Notes: generated from the sequence alone by a model not told the origin. Shown: positions 1-8,658, counted from the first letter of the stretch. The stretch: 64,000 bases of DNA from Clostridioides difficile (GCF_900243075.1 NZ_OEZH01000133.1:1-64000), one strand, 5' to 3'. Made by a program: numbers and translations.

Positions 1-506
1 TATCCTATCTCTACATATAGGTTTCCCTATATGCTGACTATTTTAGCTACTAACTCATGACTAAAGTCACGAGTGTGCGTAGCTATTTTTTAATCAATCG
101 AACTAAGTGCATTTGATACTATTGGAAAAATTATCTTAATTGAGCATATAAATTTATATTTTTATAAATTTTTTATTAAATTTACAAAAATGAGTAATTT
201 CTTGCATTATCTTATAATTATTGGAAATACTATCAAAATGTATGTAAATAGTTTGTATTATCTCAAAATATTTGTTACAAAAATGAAATATTAATTTATA
301 TATATTAAAATATTTAAAACACAAAATATACCAACCTAAAAACAAGATATTGCAAATTATTTATACACAATCTATAGTCTAAAAAATCAAAATAAAAAAC
401 ATTATTAAAATATATAAATAATAATCCTTGATTTTTAGATTTATTTCTGTTAAAATCTAATATGTTGACGATGAATATGATAAAAAAATACAGGGAGGTG
501 AACACG
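1..506. other. AT-rich non-coding region upstream of rpsT
   Basis: No convincing gene lies here. The open frames on the minus strand are low-complexity, Phe/Ile/Lys/Asn-rich and lack a Shine-Dalgarno site. At 14-33 an 8-bp stem with a TTTC loop (CATATAGG/CCTATATG) forms a hairpin. At 56-97 there is a repeat copy listed separately. The rpsT promoter must lie in the right part, but I cannot fix its boxes with confidence. Confidence 0.6.
56..97 (-). repeat. Intergenic repeat copy A, hairpin-forming on the minus strand
   Basis: This 42-bp segment matches 25961-26002 at 39 of 42 positions; all three differences are G here and A there. On the minus strand it folds into a 9-bp stem, ACTCGTGAC / GTCATGAGT, around a TTTA loop (extending to 53 on the left). 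One pair is G.U in minus-strand RNA but would be an A.C mismatch in plus-strand RNA. A flanking TAGCTAC/GTAGCTA pair encloses the hairpin. The short ...GTGACTTTAGTCATG... palindrome resembles right ends and guide-RNA scaffolds of IS200/IS605-family elements. That link comes from general family knowledge and is not verified. Confidence 0.7.
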
Positions 507-773
507 GTGGCAAATATAAAATCAGCTAAGAAAAGAATAGGTGTTATCGAAAAGAAAACTGCTTTAAATAGAGTTAGAAAATCTCAAATAAAAACTGCAA
601 TAAGAAGATTCGAAGATGCTGTTGCAGCTGGAAACAGAGAGGATGCTGTTGCTAAGTTCCAATACGCTCAAAAAAGAATATACCAAGTAGCTTCTAAAGG
701 AACTATACATAAGAATGCTGCAGCTAGAAAAGTAGCTAAATTAGCTCAAAAATTAAACGGTATGAACGCTTAA
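507..773 (+). CDS. rpsT: 30S ribosomal protein S20
   Basis: This gene encodes S20, a small primary-binding protein that contacts 16S rRNA early in 30S assembly. The 88-residue product is Lys/Arg/Ala-rich, starts (M)ANIKSAKKRI, and has the long helical pattern of the family at its usual length. The frame opens earlier, at 462, but the GTG at 507 is the right start: GGGAGGTG sits just upstream and the following residues match the family N-terminus. It is monocistronic, with a strong terminator after the stop. It converges on the holA/comEC pair. Confidence 0.97.
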   Translation: MANIKSAKKRIGVIEKKTALNRVRKSQIKTAIRRFEDAVAAGNREDAVAKFQYAQKRIYQVASKGTIHKNAAARKVAKLAQKLNGMNA

Positions 774-801
774 TTACCAGTTTATATTTCTTATATATAA
801 T

Positions 802-827
802 AACCCCTATGTAGGGGTTTTTTATTT
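802..827 (+). terminator. Intrinsic terminator of rpsT
   Basis: AACCCCTA/TAGGGGTT forms a compact GC-rich stem followed directly by a run of T. It begins 29 bp after the rpsT stop. Confidence 0.9.
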
Positions 828-847
828 TGTAAATTTATACAATAAAA

Positions 848-941
848 AATAAATAGTTAGACATATTATAGTTAATTGTACATCCTTAGTCTTAATTTAG
901 CGTACTTCTACTCTGAGCTATAACATATCTTGCTATTTATT
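848..941 (-). terminator. Large hairpin downstream of holA
   Basis: Two 24-nt arms (848-871 and 918-941) pair at 20 of 24 positions by DNA complementarity. Read as minus-strand RNA two of the four mismatches become G.U pairs, giving 22 of 24. The loop of about 46 nt contains its own GTAC...GTAC complementarity. A T-rich tract follows on the minus strand, so it probably ends the leftward comEC-holA transcript. It is far larger than the other terminators here. Confidence 0.65.
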
Positions 942-962
942 TTTTATTAATCTATAGATTTT

Positions 963-2006
963 TTATATTGCTTCTCTTTTACAGTATCTACTAACCAACA
1001 TTTCAACAGCTAAAGTATCTCTTATAAGACCTGTCTTTATTTTATAATCACTTTCTAATATATAATTTAATATTTCCACAATTATATCATCAGAAAAATT
1101 TTTAGTTTGCTTTAATGCTTTTCCTACAACAAATTGATGCATTTTTAATTTATCAGCTATGAGTTTTGTTGAATATCCATCAAGTTGTAACTGTCTTACT
1201 TGCATAATTATTTTAAATTGTCTTGCTATCATAGAAAATATACCTAAAACAGACTCTCCTTCTTGTATCATATCGTTTAGTATTTTCATTGCATTGGAAG
1301 CATTTTGTTCTCCAATATAATCAATTAATTTAAATATATCATTCTCAACTTTTTTTTGAGATAATTTATCAATTACGTCATTAGTCACATTATTTCCTTT
1401 ACCAACAAATGAACTTATTTTATTTATTTCATTTTCTAAATCAGATAAAGTCTTTTCACTACTCTTATCTCTATATCCTTCTTGTTCAATAAAATACATT
1501 ATTTGAGAATTCTCTATTATAACTTCATTTAAAGCAAAAGATTTTTTTATCCACTTAAATAAATCCATATCAGAAAGCTTGTCACAATCAAAAACAATTC
1601 CATTATTCCCTATTTTCTTAACTAGAGATTTTCTTTTGTCAATATCTCCATATACAACAAAAACTATAGTGGTAGTGTCTGGAGTATTGTCTAAATGTTC
1701 AATTAAGTATTTCTCATCACTATCTGTAAAATTCTTTTTCTTCCCTTTTAATAGTTCAAAATCTTTTATTATTACTATTTTCCTATCATCCATAAATGGA
1801 AGTGTTTCTATAGAGCTTATAAGCTGATTTAAGACTATTTCCTTTCCATCTATTATATCTAAATTAAAATCAAGCATTCCCTCGTTTAGACTATCTTTAA
1901 ATGCTTTTATTGCATTCTCGATTAGATAATACTCTCTTCCATAAAAAAGATACATTTTTTCAAAATTTTTCTCTTTTACATTCCTTATAATATCCTTGTA
2001 ATTCAT
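963..2006 (-). CDS. holA: DNA polymerase III subunit delta
   Basis: HolA is the delta subunit of the clamp loader; it opens the beta sliding clamp during loading. The 347-residue protein has the usual family length. Its N-terminus carries the typical opening near residue 20 (MYLFYGREYYLIENAI), and the C-terminal third (about 210-340) has the helical collar character (LFSMIARQFK-like segment, here GIFSMIARQFKIIMQ). The ATG at 2006 lies inside the 3' end of the comEC-like gene, a 47-nt overlap that implies translational coupling. A comEC-holA-rpsT neighbourhood is standard in Firmicutes, although here rpsT is convergent. Confidence 0.93.
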   Translation of the reverse strand: MNYKDIIRNVKEKNFEKMYLFYGREYYLIENAIKAFKDSLNEGMLDFNLDIIDGKEIVLNQLISSIETLPFMDDRKIVIIKDFELLKGKKKNFTDSDEKYLIEHLDNTPDTTTIVFVVYGDIDKRKSLVKKIGNNGIVFDCDKLSDMDLFKWIKKSFALNEVIIENSQIMYFIEQEGYRDKSSEKTLSDLENEINKISSFVGKGNNVTNDVIDKLSQKKVENDIFKLIDYIGEQNASNAMKILNDMIQEGESVLGIFSMIARQFKIIMQVRQLQLDGYSTKLIADKLKMHQFVVGKALKQTKNFSDDIIVEILNYILESDYKIKTGLIRDTLAVEMLVSRYCKREAI

Positions 2007-3255
2007 TCTCTTGCTCCTTTATCTCTTTTCCTTCTATGTAAAATATGTAAAAAAACACTCCTATGTAATAAATAACAACAATATAAAATTTAGGGTTTTC
2101 TATATTAATGTATGCAAAACTTAAATTGCTGAGTTTTTCTAGTAAAAAAAATATGCTTTCTATCAGTGTGCTATTAAAAAAGGATATAATTTTAGCTATT
2201 ACTACACTTACTTTGAATACTATTAAACTTGCAATACTCAGATACATTATTACTCCTACAAATGGTACTATAATTAAATTTCCTATAACTGAAAGCAGTG
2301 GTATGCCTTTAAATGTATAATATGTTATAGGCAAAGTTAATATATTTGATGATATTGTCAATGATACCATACTTAATTTTATAATACTATTTATTTTATT
2401 GTAGAATATTAATATAGAAAGTGTCGCTAAAAAAGACAATTGAAAACTTACATTATATATAACATAGGGGTTATTCATAATTAAAACTATCCCTATTAGA
2501 GACAATGCTGATATTCCATCCTTTTTTCTATCAATAAATATTGATAAATAGAAAACCATAACAAATGCTATGGACCTAATTATGGATGGAGACGCACCTA
2601 CCATTATACAATATAAAGTTATAAAAATCGACAATATTAATAATTTATACAATTTATTTATACCTCTTAATAGAAAAGATATAATTACACATAGTATACC
2701 TGTATGAAGACCTGATATAGATATTACATGACTAGTTCCTGTTCTAGTGAATATTTCTTTTTGCTCATCAGTCAAATTTTCAACCTCAGCTAATAATACA
2801 GAATTTATAAAATCTGAGTTTTTCTTATATAAATATCTGTAAGTCTTACTAACATAAAATTTTATTTTCCCCAATAAGGAATATATTTTATTTTTACCAA
2901 TAACTTTATAGTTATTTATGTATATTATACCTTTATATCCAGTACTTTTTACATACCTTCCATAATCAAAGTCATCATACTTCATTTTATCTAAACTTTT
3001 AAATTTGCCCGTAATACTGACTTCTTGACCGATTTTCAGATTTTTATTTCTTGTATAATCATTTATTAGAAAAACACCTACTTTATATTGATTGTATTTT
3101 TTCTTTTTAATTTGCCCTTTAACAACTCCCTGTATAGTTATTACCTTATCATTAGGCTCTTCATCGTTTTTTATGTTATTCGTGATGATAAATGATGTAA
3201 CTATCACAAATGTTAATATAATTAATAAAGGTCTTCTTATTTGAATTATAATCAC
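1960..3255 (-). CDS. comEC: ComEC/Rec2-type DNA-uptake channel, membrane domain only
   Basis: ComEC forms the inner-membrane channel for single-stranded DNA during competence. The 431-residue product has an N-terminal transmembrane segment (about 5-25), an OB-like DUF4131 region (about 35-120), and a polytopic Competence domain (about 140-410) with the signature THVISISGLHTGIL. Full ComEC proteins are usually 700-800 residues and end in a metallo-beta-lactamase-like domain; this one stops after the membrane domain. A separate secreted protein of that fold lies at 5661-6497. The 3' end overlaps holA by 47 nt. Whether it supports transformation is unknown. Confidence 0.85.
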   Translation of the reverse strand: MIIIQIRRPLLIILTFVIVTSFIITNNIKNDEEPNDKVITIQGVVKGQIKKKKYNQYKVGVFLINDYTRNKNLKIGQEVSITGKFKSLDKMKYDDFDYGRYVKSTGYKGIIYINNYKVIGKNKIYSLLGKIKFYVSKTYRYLYKKNSDFINSVLLAEVENLTDEQKEIFTRTGTSHVISISGLHTGILCVIISFLLRGINKLYKLLILSIFITLYCIMVGASPSIIRSIAFVMVFYLSIFIDRKKDGISALSLIGIVLIMNNPYVIYNVSFQLSFLATLSILIFYNKINSIIKLSMVSLTISSNILTLPITYYTFKGIPLLSVIGNLIIVPFVGVIMYLSIASLIVFKVSVVIAKIISFFNSTLIESIFFLLEKLSNLSFAYINIENPKFYIVVIYYIGVFFYIFYIEGKEIKEQENELQGYYKECKREKF

Positions 3256-3334
3256 TCCTATATAAAAACATATTATTTAGATTATTTTCAAATAGTAGAT
3301 TTTTAAACAAGATAAATTATTATATAAACAAAAT

Positions 3335-3371
3335 AATACGTCAAAAGATTATAAAAAACTTTTGACGTATT
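3335..3371 (-). terminator. Terminator after the GNAT gene
   Basis: A perfect 13-bp stem (AATACGTCAAAAG / CTTTTGACGTATT) with an A-rich loop lies just beyond the stop at 3376. A T-rich tract follows on the minus strand, separating the GNAT transcript from comEC. Confidence 0.85.
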
Positions 3372-3375
3372 CTAC

Positions 3376-4560
3376 TTATATATATTCATTTATATAGTTA
3401 TTTTTTTTAGAGAAAATACAATTAAGTACTTTTATTGTTTCTTCTGAAACACCTTTTATATCATTTAAGAAAAGAGCTTCTTTTACATCTATATATGAAA
3501 ATGCTAACTGTGTTAAGGTATTTATATCTAATTTAATATCAAAACCTTCTTGAATCTTTTCTGTGCCTTTTTCATCTAATCTCTCTACAGATACATTTCT
3601 ATTATGTATAGAAATTTTAAATAGCCCATTATTTTCATCTATAAACTTGTCTTCTATTAATAAATTAACTGAGCTATTAATATCCTTATCAATATCCATA
3701 TCTTCAATAAATTTCTTTACATTTATAACTCTTCCCATCATAAAAGGTTTTATTTTTATCTCACTATCCTTAGGGTTGTCTAATATGAATCTTATCTTAT
3801 CTATTACAGGAGTAGATATAGTAGCTATCTTACATTGAGTATTGTGATTATATATAAATCTAAGCATTGATTTAAGAGCATCTATATTTTTATAAAATAA
3901 CTCTCTAACAAACATTTTGTCTCCCTGAAGAAAATAAACTATATATCCATCCTTTTCATTTCCTTCATGAATGTATAAAAGTCCATCTTCACTTTGAATC
4001 TCTTTAAATAAGTTTTCATAATAATGTTCATCTTTTAACACATTACCATTAACCTCATTTAAAAAAGCTCTATCTATTTGTATCAACTCATCAATTTGTG
4101 ATAAATCAGACTTTATCATTTTTCCACTTGATTTAAAATTTTTTAAGTCATCTGTGTTAATAGTATATTCAATCTGGTCATAACAATGCTCATATCCAAA
4201 TCTTCTATAAAGTCTATAGTCAATTGGCATCAATATAGAAACTAATTGCCCTCTTTTATACAATTCATTTAAAGTAAATTTAATAACTTTACTCATATAT
4301 CCGGTTCCTCTTCCTTCTGGAAGTGTAGAAACCCCTACTACATACGATGTATTGTATACCTTGTTATTTAGTAGTAACTTATACTGATTTAGCTGAAGAG
4401 AGGAAATAATTTTTCCTTCATCTAAAGCTACTACAGTATTTTCAGATTTATATTTATCACTAAAATAGTACTTCATGAAACTTTCACTGTCGTTAAAACA
4501 ATAACTCCAAATTTCTTTTATACTTTCTATTTCTTCTTCTTTAGCATATCTAATCTCCAT
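3376..4560 (-). CDS. Eis-like GNAT family N-acetyltransferase
   Basis: The 394-residue product has an N-terminal GNAT fold with the acetyl-CoA loop at about 76-90 (VSTLPEGRGTGYMS, containing RGTG at 84-87). A second GNAT-like half follows, then a C-terminal SCP2-like region (about 290-390), the architecture of the Eis/YdfB group. Eis relatives acetylate aminoglycosides or protein lysines; the substrate here cannot be read from sequence. It follows the DUF2156 gene by 8 bp and is probably co-transcribed with it. The ATG at 4560 has GGAGG upstream. Confidence 0.85.
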   Translation of the reverse strand: MEIRYAKEEEIESIKEIWSYCFNDSESFMKYYFSDKYKSENTVVALDEGKIISSLQLNQYKLLLNNKVYNTSYVVGVSTLPEGRGTGYMSKVIKFTLNELYKRGQLVSILMPIDYRLYRRFGYEHCYDQIEYTINTDDLKNFKSSGKMIKSDLSQIDELIQIDRAFLNEVNGNVLKDEHYYENLFKEIQSEDGLLYIHEGNEKDGYIVYFLQGDKMFVRELFYKNIDALKSMLRFIYNHNTQCKIATISTPVIDKIRFILDNPKDSEIKIKPFMMGRVINVKKFIEDMDIDKDINSSVNLLIEDKFIDENNGLFKISIHNRNVSVERLDEKGTEKIQEGFDIKLDINTLTQLAFSYIDVKEALFLNDIKGVSEETIKVLNCIFSKKNNYINEYI

Positions 4561-4568
4561 ATAGTCTA

Positions 4569-5474
4569 CTAAGCCTCCCTAACACTGTACTTTTCAACAA
4601 ATCTGCAAGGATGATAAGAAAGTTTAGCCTTTCTTAAACCTTCAATACCTAAGTCTTCTTCTCTGTTCACAAGCTCAACATCCTTAAATTCACTTACCAA
4701 AAATTGTTGGTTTATAAATGGATACAGACCTCTTATATCAGGATTCGCTTTTTCTATATGAATCAATGCCATATTTGGATTTAAAAGTTCTCCTATACTA
4801 AAAGCTTCTAATTTTCCATCCACATAAACACCAAACACTTTTACCTTATCTTTTAGTATGTCATAATGGTTAAATATCTTTTTGATACCTATTAATTCAT
4901 CATCCATACTTTCATCAAATTCATCATTTTCTTCTTTATTGCTTTCCCATTCTTTCATTAATACCAAACATTCATCGAAATTTTCTTTATCTAATAACTT
5001 GGCTTCATATCTACCTGCATACTCTTTTAAGAAATAATTTATATGGTTTCTCTTCTTTTGATTCTTCTTACCAGCTAGAGTTCTTAAACTTTCTGCATCA
5101 TAAATATAGTCAAATAAATCTCTTTCTTCTATATACTCAAATCTATCTGGATATTTTTCTTTTAAAAACTCTACTACTTCAGTAGTAATACCTCTTAGGT
5201 ATATTTTTTTGTTATTTCTAGAAAAATATTCAAGTACAAAATCTACAACTTCTGGAAGTTTGTCTTTTTTAGCAAGTGGTAATATTGAGAAACTATCTCC
5301 TTCATATTCCCCAACTAAAACAGCGAAATCTTCACCTATATAATATCCTGTCTTATAAACATGTTGCCACATATATAAAGTACTAAAACAGTACTCACAA
5401 GCTTCATAATCTACTAAATCAAAATATGGGTCTAGCTCCTTTTTTGAATTTAGTTCAATATCTTTGAAAAACAT
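4569..5474 (-). CDS. DUF2156 (PG lysyltransferase C-terminal-like) protein
   Basis: This 301-residue soluble protein matches the DUF2156 pattern: an acidic, aromatic N-terminus (DPYFDLVDYEACEYCFSTLY) and a C-terminal FemX/GNAT-like core that includes KRNHINYFLKEY and FIEKYSV-like endings (here RFVEKYSV). DUF2156 resembles the aminoacyltransferase domain of MprF-type enzymes, which modify lipids or cell wall with amino acids from tRNA. It has no transmembrane half. It is probably the first gene of an operon with the downstream GNAT. Substrate unknown. Confidence 0.82.
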   Translation of the reverse strand: MFFKDIELNSKKELDPYFDLVDYEACEYCFSTLYMWQHVYKTGYYIGEDFAVLVGEYEGDSFSILPLAKKDKLPEVVDFVLEYFSRNNKKIYLRGITTEVVEFLKEKYPDRFEYIEERDLFDYIYDAESLRTLAGKKNQKKRNHINYFLKEYAGRYEAKLLDKENFDECLVLMKEWESNKEENDEFDESMDDELIGIKKIFNHYDILKDKVKVFGVYVDGKLEAFSIGELLNPNMALIHIEKANPDIRGLYPFINQQFLVSEFKDVELVNREEDLGIEGLRKAKLSYHPCRFVEKYSVREA

Positions 5475-5660
5475 AAAATCCTCCTACCTTTTTATTGCTT
5501 AATTTTTAAAAATTTTATTTTGTATCTATAAAAACTCCAATTTTGTTATGGTATTAATTTCATTTATATTGTCTAGAATATAAAATATAATAAGTTATAT
5601 ATATCTTATATTACCCATCATAAATTTATATAAACATGTAATGAATGGAGTGATTTTTTA

Positions 5661-6497
5661 TTGAGAAATAAAATTTTTTTATTAATACTTATTATAATAT
5701 CACTTTTAAGCAGCTGTGACAAAAAATCTCTACTATCTATACATATGATTGATGTTGGACAAGGTGATAGTATTTTAGTTCAAACACCTACAAATAAGAA
5801 TATATTAATTGATGGAGGTGATGAAGATAGTGAAAACATAATTACTAGTTATCTTAAACAAAAAAGAATAAAAACTATTGATACTATAATAGCTACACAT
5901 CCAGATTCAGACCATATAGGAAGTCTTGATAATGTTGTAAAAAAATTTAAGGTAAACTCTATATATATGCCTGAACAATCAACAGATAGTGAAGCTTATC
6001 AAAATCTAATAAATTCTTGTACTGATAAAAACTTATCCATTCAGTATCTCTACAAAGATGATGTTTTAAATATTGATAACAATATAAATATATATGTATT
6101 AAGCCCATCACATATACAAGAAGAATCTAATTTAAATTCAATAGTTTTCAAATTAACTTTTAATAATAACTCTTTTTTATTTATGGGCGATGCTGAAGAA
6201 CCAAATGAAAAAGAAATTTTACATTCCTTTGAATTAGACAATATTAATTTTATAAAAATAGGTCATCATGGAAGTAATTCATCGTCTTCTTTAGAATTTA
6301 TAAAAAAAATTAGTCCAGATATAGCTACAATATCATGTGGATATAAAAATCAATATGGTCATCCACACAGAGAAGTTATTAATAATCTAAAACAAAACCA
6401 TGTATCAATTTATAGAACAGACAGAATAGGAGATATTGTTTTTTATAGTGATGGAGAAATTATATTTACAAAACATAAATATGAGATAGATACATAA
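5661..6497 (+). CDS. Metallo-beta-lactamase-fold lipoprotein, ComEC C-terminal-like
   Basis: The 278-residue product begins with a lipoprotein signal: basic MRNK, a hydrophobic stretch, and LLSSC with Cys19 as the lipidation site. The mature part has the ComEC-type metallo-beta-lactamase motifs: MIDVGQGDSILVQ (about 31-43), LIDGG, ATHPDSDHIGSL (metal-binding HxxxDH), FMGDAE, KIGHHGS and GHPHREV near the C-terminus. In ComEC this domain is proposed to degrade the non-transported DNA strand. Here it would be anchored outside the membrane. Translation probably starts at TTG 5661, behind GGAGTGA. It stands alone, opposite to its neighbours. Confidence 0.88.
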   Translation: MRNKIFLLILIIISLLSSCDKKSLLSIHMIDVGQGDSILVQTPTNKNILIDGGDEDSENIITSYLKQKRIKTIDTIIATHPDSDHIGSLDNVVKKFKVNSIYMPEQSTDSEAYQNLINSCTDKNLSIQYLYKDDVLNIDNNINIYVLSPSHIQEESNLNSIVFKLTFNNNSFLFMGDAEEPNEKEILHSFELDNINFIKIGHHGSNSSSSLEFIKKISPDIATISCGYKNQYGHPHREVINNLKQNHVSIYRTDRIGDIVFYSDGEIIFTKHKYEIDT

Positions 6498-6532
6498 TAT
6501 AAAAAATAAAACTATAACTACATAAAATAATT

Positions 6533-6581
6533 AGGCTAAAAGTATGAATATAAAATTATTTTATATTAATGCTTCTAGCCT
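6533..6581. terminator. Bidirectional terminator between the MBL gene and tcdA
   Basis: AGGCT...AGCCT arms continue inward through A/T-rich complementary sequence to a long stem between two convergent genes. Confidence 0.7.
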
Positions 6582-6623
6582 TCAAGTTGGTATATAAAAT
6601 TTATAAATTAAAATATTTAAAAC

Positions 6624-7331
6624 TTATTGTCCTAATAGTTCATTAACTATTACAGATGCGATTACTAGCCCTCCTACAGAGGGAACAAATGATACACTAC
6701 CAGGTGTTACTTTTCTACCATTCATTACTTTCTTTTTAAGTTCTATTGGTTGTTCAGTCGAATATACTACTTTTAATTTTTTGATGCCTCTATCTCTAAG
6801 TTCTTTTCTCATAACTTTAGCTAAAGGACAAGTGCTTGTTTTGTGTATATCCGTAACAACTATTTTAGTTGGGTCTAACTTATTTCCCATACCCATAGAA
6901 CTTATTACTTTTAGTCCTTTTTTTTCACAAGTTTCAATTAGGTGTATTTTAGAACTTACCATATCTATTGCATCCACAACATAATCATATCTTTCAGTCA
7001 GTATTTCATCACTAGTATCTTTATTATAAAGACTTCTTATTTTTTTTATATTGATATTAGGATTTATATCTAATATTCTTTCTTCCATAACGTCAACTTT
7101 ATACCTTCCTACAGTTGAATGTAGGGCTGGTATTTGTCTATTTATATTGGTTATATCTACATCATCAAAATCTACAATAGTAATATTACCCACTCCAGCT
7201 CTTACTAAAGCTTCAACAGTAAAACTACCAACTCCTCCAACTCCAAATACTATTACATTTGAATTATTAAGTTTTTCTATCCCATCATCTCCAACTAGAA
7301 AACTAGTTCTCGTTGTAAAATTATTTTCCAT
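6624..7331 (-). CDS. tcdA: tRNA threonylcarbamoyladenosine dehydratase
   Basis: TcdA (CsdL/YgdL) is an E1-like enzyme that uses ATP to cyclize t6A37 of tRNA to ct6A. The 235-residue protein has the ThiF/MoeB nucleotide-binding motif GVGGVGSFTVEALVRAG at 30-46, the Asp-rich strand TIVDFDDVDITNINRQ, and VVDAIDMVSSK. The length fits the family. The symbol must not be confused with the C. difficile toxin A gene, which has the same name. The gene lies upstream of selC on the same strand, divided from it by a short gap. Confidence 0.9.
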   Translation of the reverse strand: MENNFTTRTSFLVGDDGIEKLNNSNVIVFGVGGVGSFTVEALVRAGVGNITIVDFDDVDITNINRQIPALHSTVGRYKVDVMEERILDINPNINIKKIRSLYNKDTSDEILTERYDYVVDAIDMVSSKIHLIETCEKKGLKVISSMGMGNKLDPTKIVVTDIHKTSTCPLAKVMRKELRDRGIKKLKVVYSTEQPIELKKKVMNGRKVTPGSVSFVPSVGGLVIASVIVNELLGQ

Positions 7332-7439
7332 CTTTCCACACTCCTAGACTTTTATCTAAATATATAATAGTATTAGAAAATTTACATTATATAATACTAT
7401 TATATATTATTAAAAATAAATTATCTTAAAATAAATTTA

Positions 7440-7471
7440 AAAAGGTATCTTTTAATTAAAAGATACCTTTT
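7440..7471 (-). terminator. Terminator of selC
   Basis: A perfect palindrome with 14-bp arms (AAAAGGTATCTTTT) lies 6 bp beyond the CCA end of the tRNA on the minus strand. Confidence 0.85.
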
Positions 7472-7477
7472 ACATAC

Positions 7478-7574
7478 TGGCGGGAATGCGTGGGAATCGA
7501 ACCCACCTAAGAGGCTCTTAACCCCTCATACTAGTTTTGAAGACTAGAGGGCACACCGGCACCCATCCACTCCC
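7478..7574 (-). tRNA. selC: Selenocysteine tRNA, anticodon TCA
   Basis: The minus strand reads from GGGAGTGG at 7574 to an encoded CCA at 7480-7478, 97 nt in all, typical of tRNA-Sec rather than an ordinary tRNA. The anticodon loop is CTTCAAA with TCA at 7540-7538. The long variable arm (GAGGGGTTAAGAGCCTC region) and the T arm (GTGGG TTCGATT CCCAC) are clear. It works with SelA, SelB and SelD encoded about 17-21 kb away. Confidence 0.96.
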
Positions 7575-7730
7575 ATAATGAAATCCTTCTCAACGAAATC
7601 TATAATATCATATATTTTGACTCTTTGCAACAATTTTTATAGATTTATCTGATGGTAAACTATAATTTAAATAGCTTTTATCTATACATAGTTAAAATTT
7701 ACATGTTTTATTATATATCTAAAATAAAAA

Positions 7731-7799
7731 ACTGGAAAGTATATTTTAAGAATCTATAAAGAGTTTCTTCTCTATACTAATTAAAATATAATTTCCAGT
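7731..7799 (-). terminator. Terminator of the 3D-domain gene
   Basis: ACTGGAAA...TTTCCAGT arms extend inward through TATATTTTAA/TTAAAATATA. The structure begins 20 bp after the stop at 7819, with a T tract on the minus strand. Confidence 0.75.
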
Positions 7800-7818
7800 G
7801 TAAATATAAATTATTTAA

Positions 7819-8658
7819 CTATTTTAATATACGTATATCTATAGTTTTTCTTCCCCAGTTATAAACTGTTTTTGAATCATTCATATAGATATCAATTTTA
7901 TTTCCTTTTATTGCTCCACCACAGTCTTCTGCAGTAAATACCATATCAAATTGAGGTATATAAACTTTAGTTCCATATGGTATAACCTTAGGGTCTACAG
8001 CTATTGTTCCCCACTTAGGTTTTGTTCCTGTTGCAGTTATACTATGACCAGTATATGCAGTTGCTACCACTCTCATATTTTTACCATTGTTACTACTACT
8101 GCTACTAGATGATGATGAAGCCATTCTTCTTGAGCTTTCTCCCCTTGATGAGGCTACTTGCATTTCTACTTTTGTGCCTTTGCTTACAACCTTATTTACT
8201 GGCTCAGCTTTAACAACTTTTTTCACAAAGTCCTTTTCTACTTTCTTTCCATTGTGATAAGTTTCTTTATATATTAATTCACTTTTACCAGACTTTCCTT
8301 CTTCTTTAATTTTAGAATCTCCCTTTAATAAAGAGTTGTCTTCAACTACTGTAACTTCAAATGGAATGTCTTTAGTTTCTACAACTGTTTTTTCCTTTAC
8401 ATCAATTACTTCTATTTTATCCCCATTAGATAACTTTGAATTCTCATCTAAAGTAACTATATCATTTGCATCATAGCTAATGTTTTGAGATTCTAAAAGA
8501 TCTCCTACATTAGAACTGAATGTTGATATAGTTCTTTCTTCTCCCTTTACTACTAGTGTTACTTGTTTATTAAGTGCAGAGTATCCTGATAATATTCCAA
8601 CTGATAAAACAACCGCCATTGCCGAGACTTTAACATTACTCAATTTTTTTAAATTCAT
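7819..8658 (-). CDS. YabE-like cell-wall protein (DUF348, G5, 3D domains)
   Basis: The 279-residue exported protein has an N-terminal hydrophobic signal/anchor (about 10-30), a DUF348 repeat (about 33-85), a G5 domain (about 90-170), a poly-Ser linker with nine consecutive serines (about 181-189), and a C-terminal 3D domain with the three conserved Asp (AVDPKVIPYG, AEDCGG, IDIYMND). This is the layout of YabE/Rpf-like proteins, lytic transglycosylase-type peptidoglycan hydrolases. It probably cleaves or remodels peptidoglycan at the surface. It is monocistronic, with terminators on both sides and a GGAGG site upstream of the ATG. Confidence 0.9.
   Translation of the reverse strand: MNLKKLSNVKVSAMAVVLSVGILSGYSALNKQVTLVVKGEERTISTFSSNVGDLLESQNISYDANDIVTLDENSKLSNGDKIEVIDVKEKTVVETKDIPFEVTVVEDNSLLKGDSKIKEEGKSGKSELIYKETYHNGKKVEKDFVKKVVKAEPVNKVVSKGTKVEMQVASSRGESSRRMASSSSSSSSSNNGKNMRVVATAYTGHSITATGTKPKWGTIAVDPKVIPYGTKVYIPQFDMVFTAEDCGGAIKGNKIDIYMNDSKTVYNWGRKTIDIRILK

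Noticed and set aside
154-505. Open frames on the minus strand upstream of rpsT
   Set aside because: Low-complexity A/T-driven translations, no ribosome-binding site, overlap each other; no family resemblance.
3376-5474. Aminoglycoside resistance from the Eis-like GNAT
   Set aside because: Eis-like architecture alone does not show the substrate; the DUF2156 neighbour gives no support for drug modification.
6624-7331. Toxin A reading of the gene symbol tcdA
   Set aside because: The 235-residue protein is a ThiF-like tRNA-modifying enzyme; the shared symbol is a naming coincidence.
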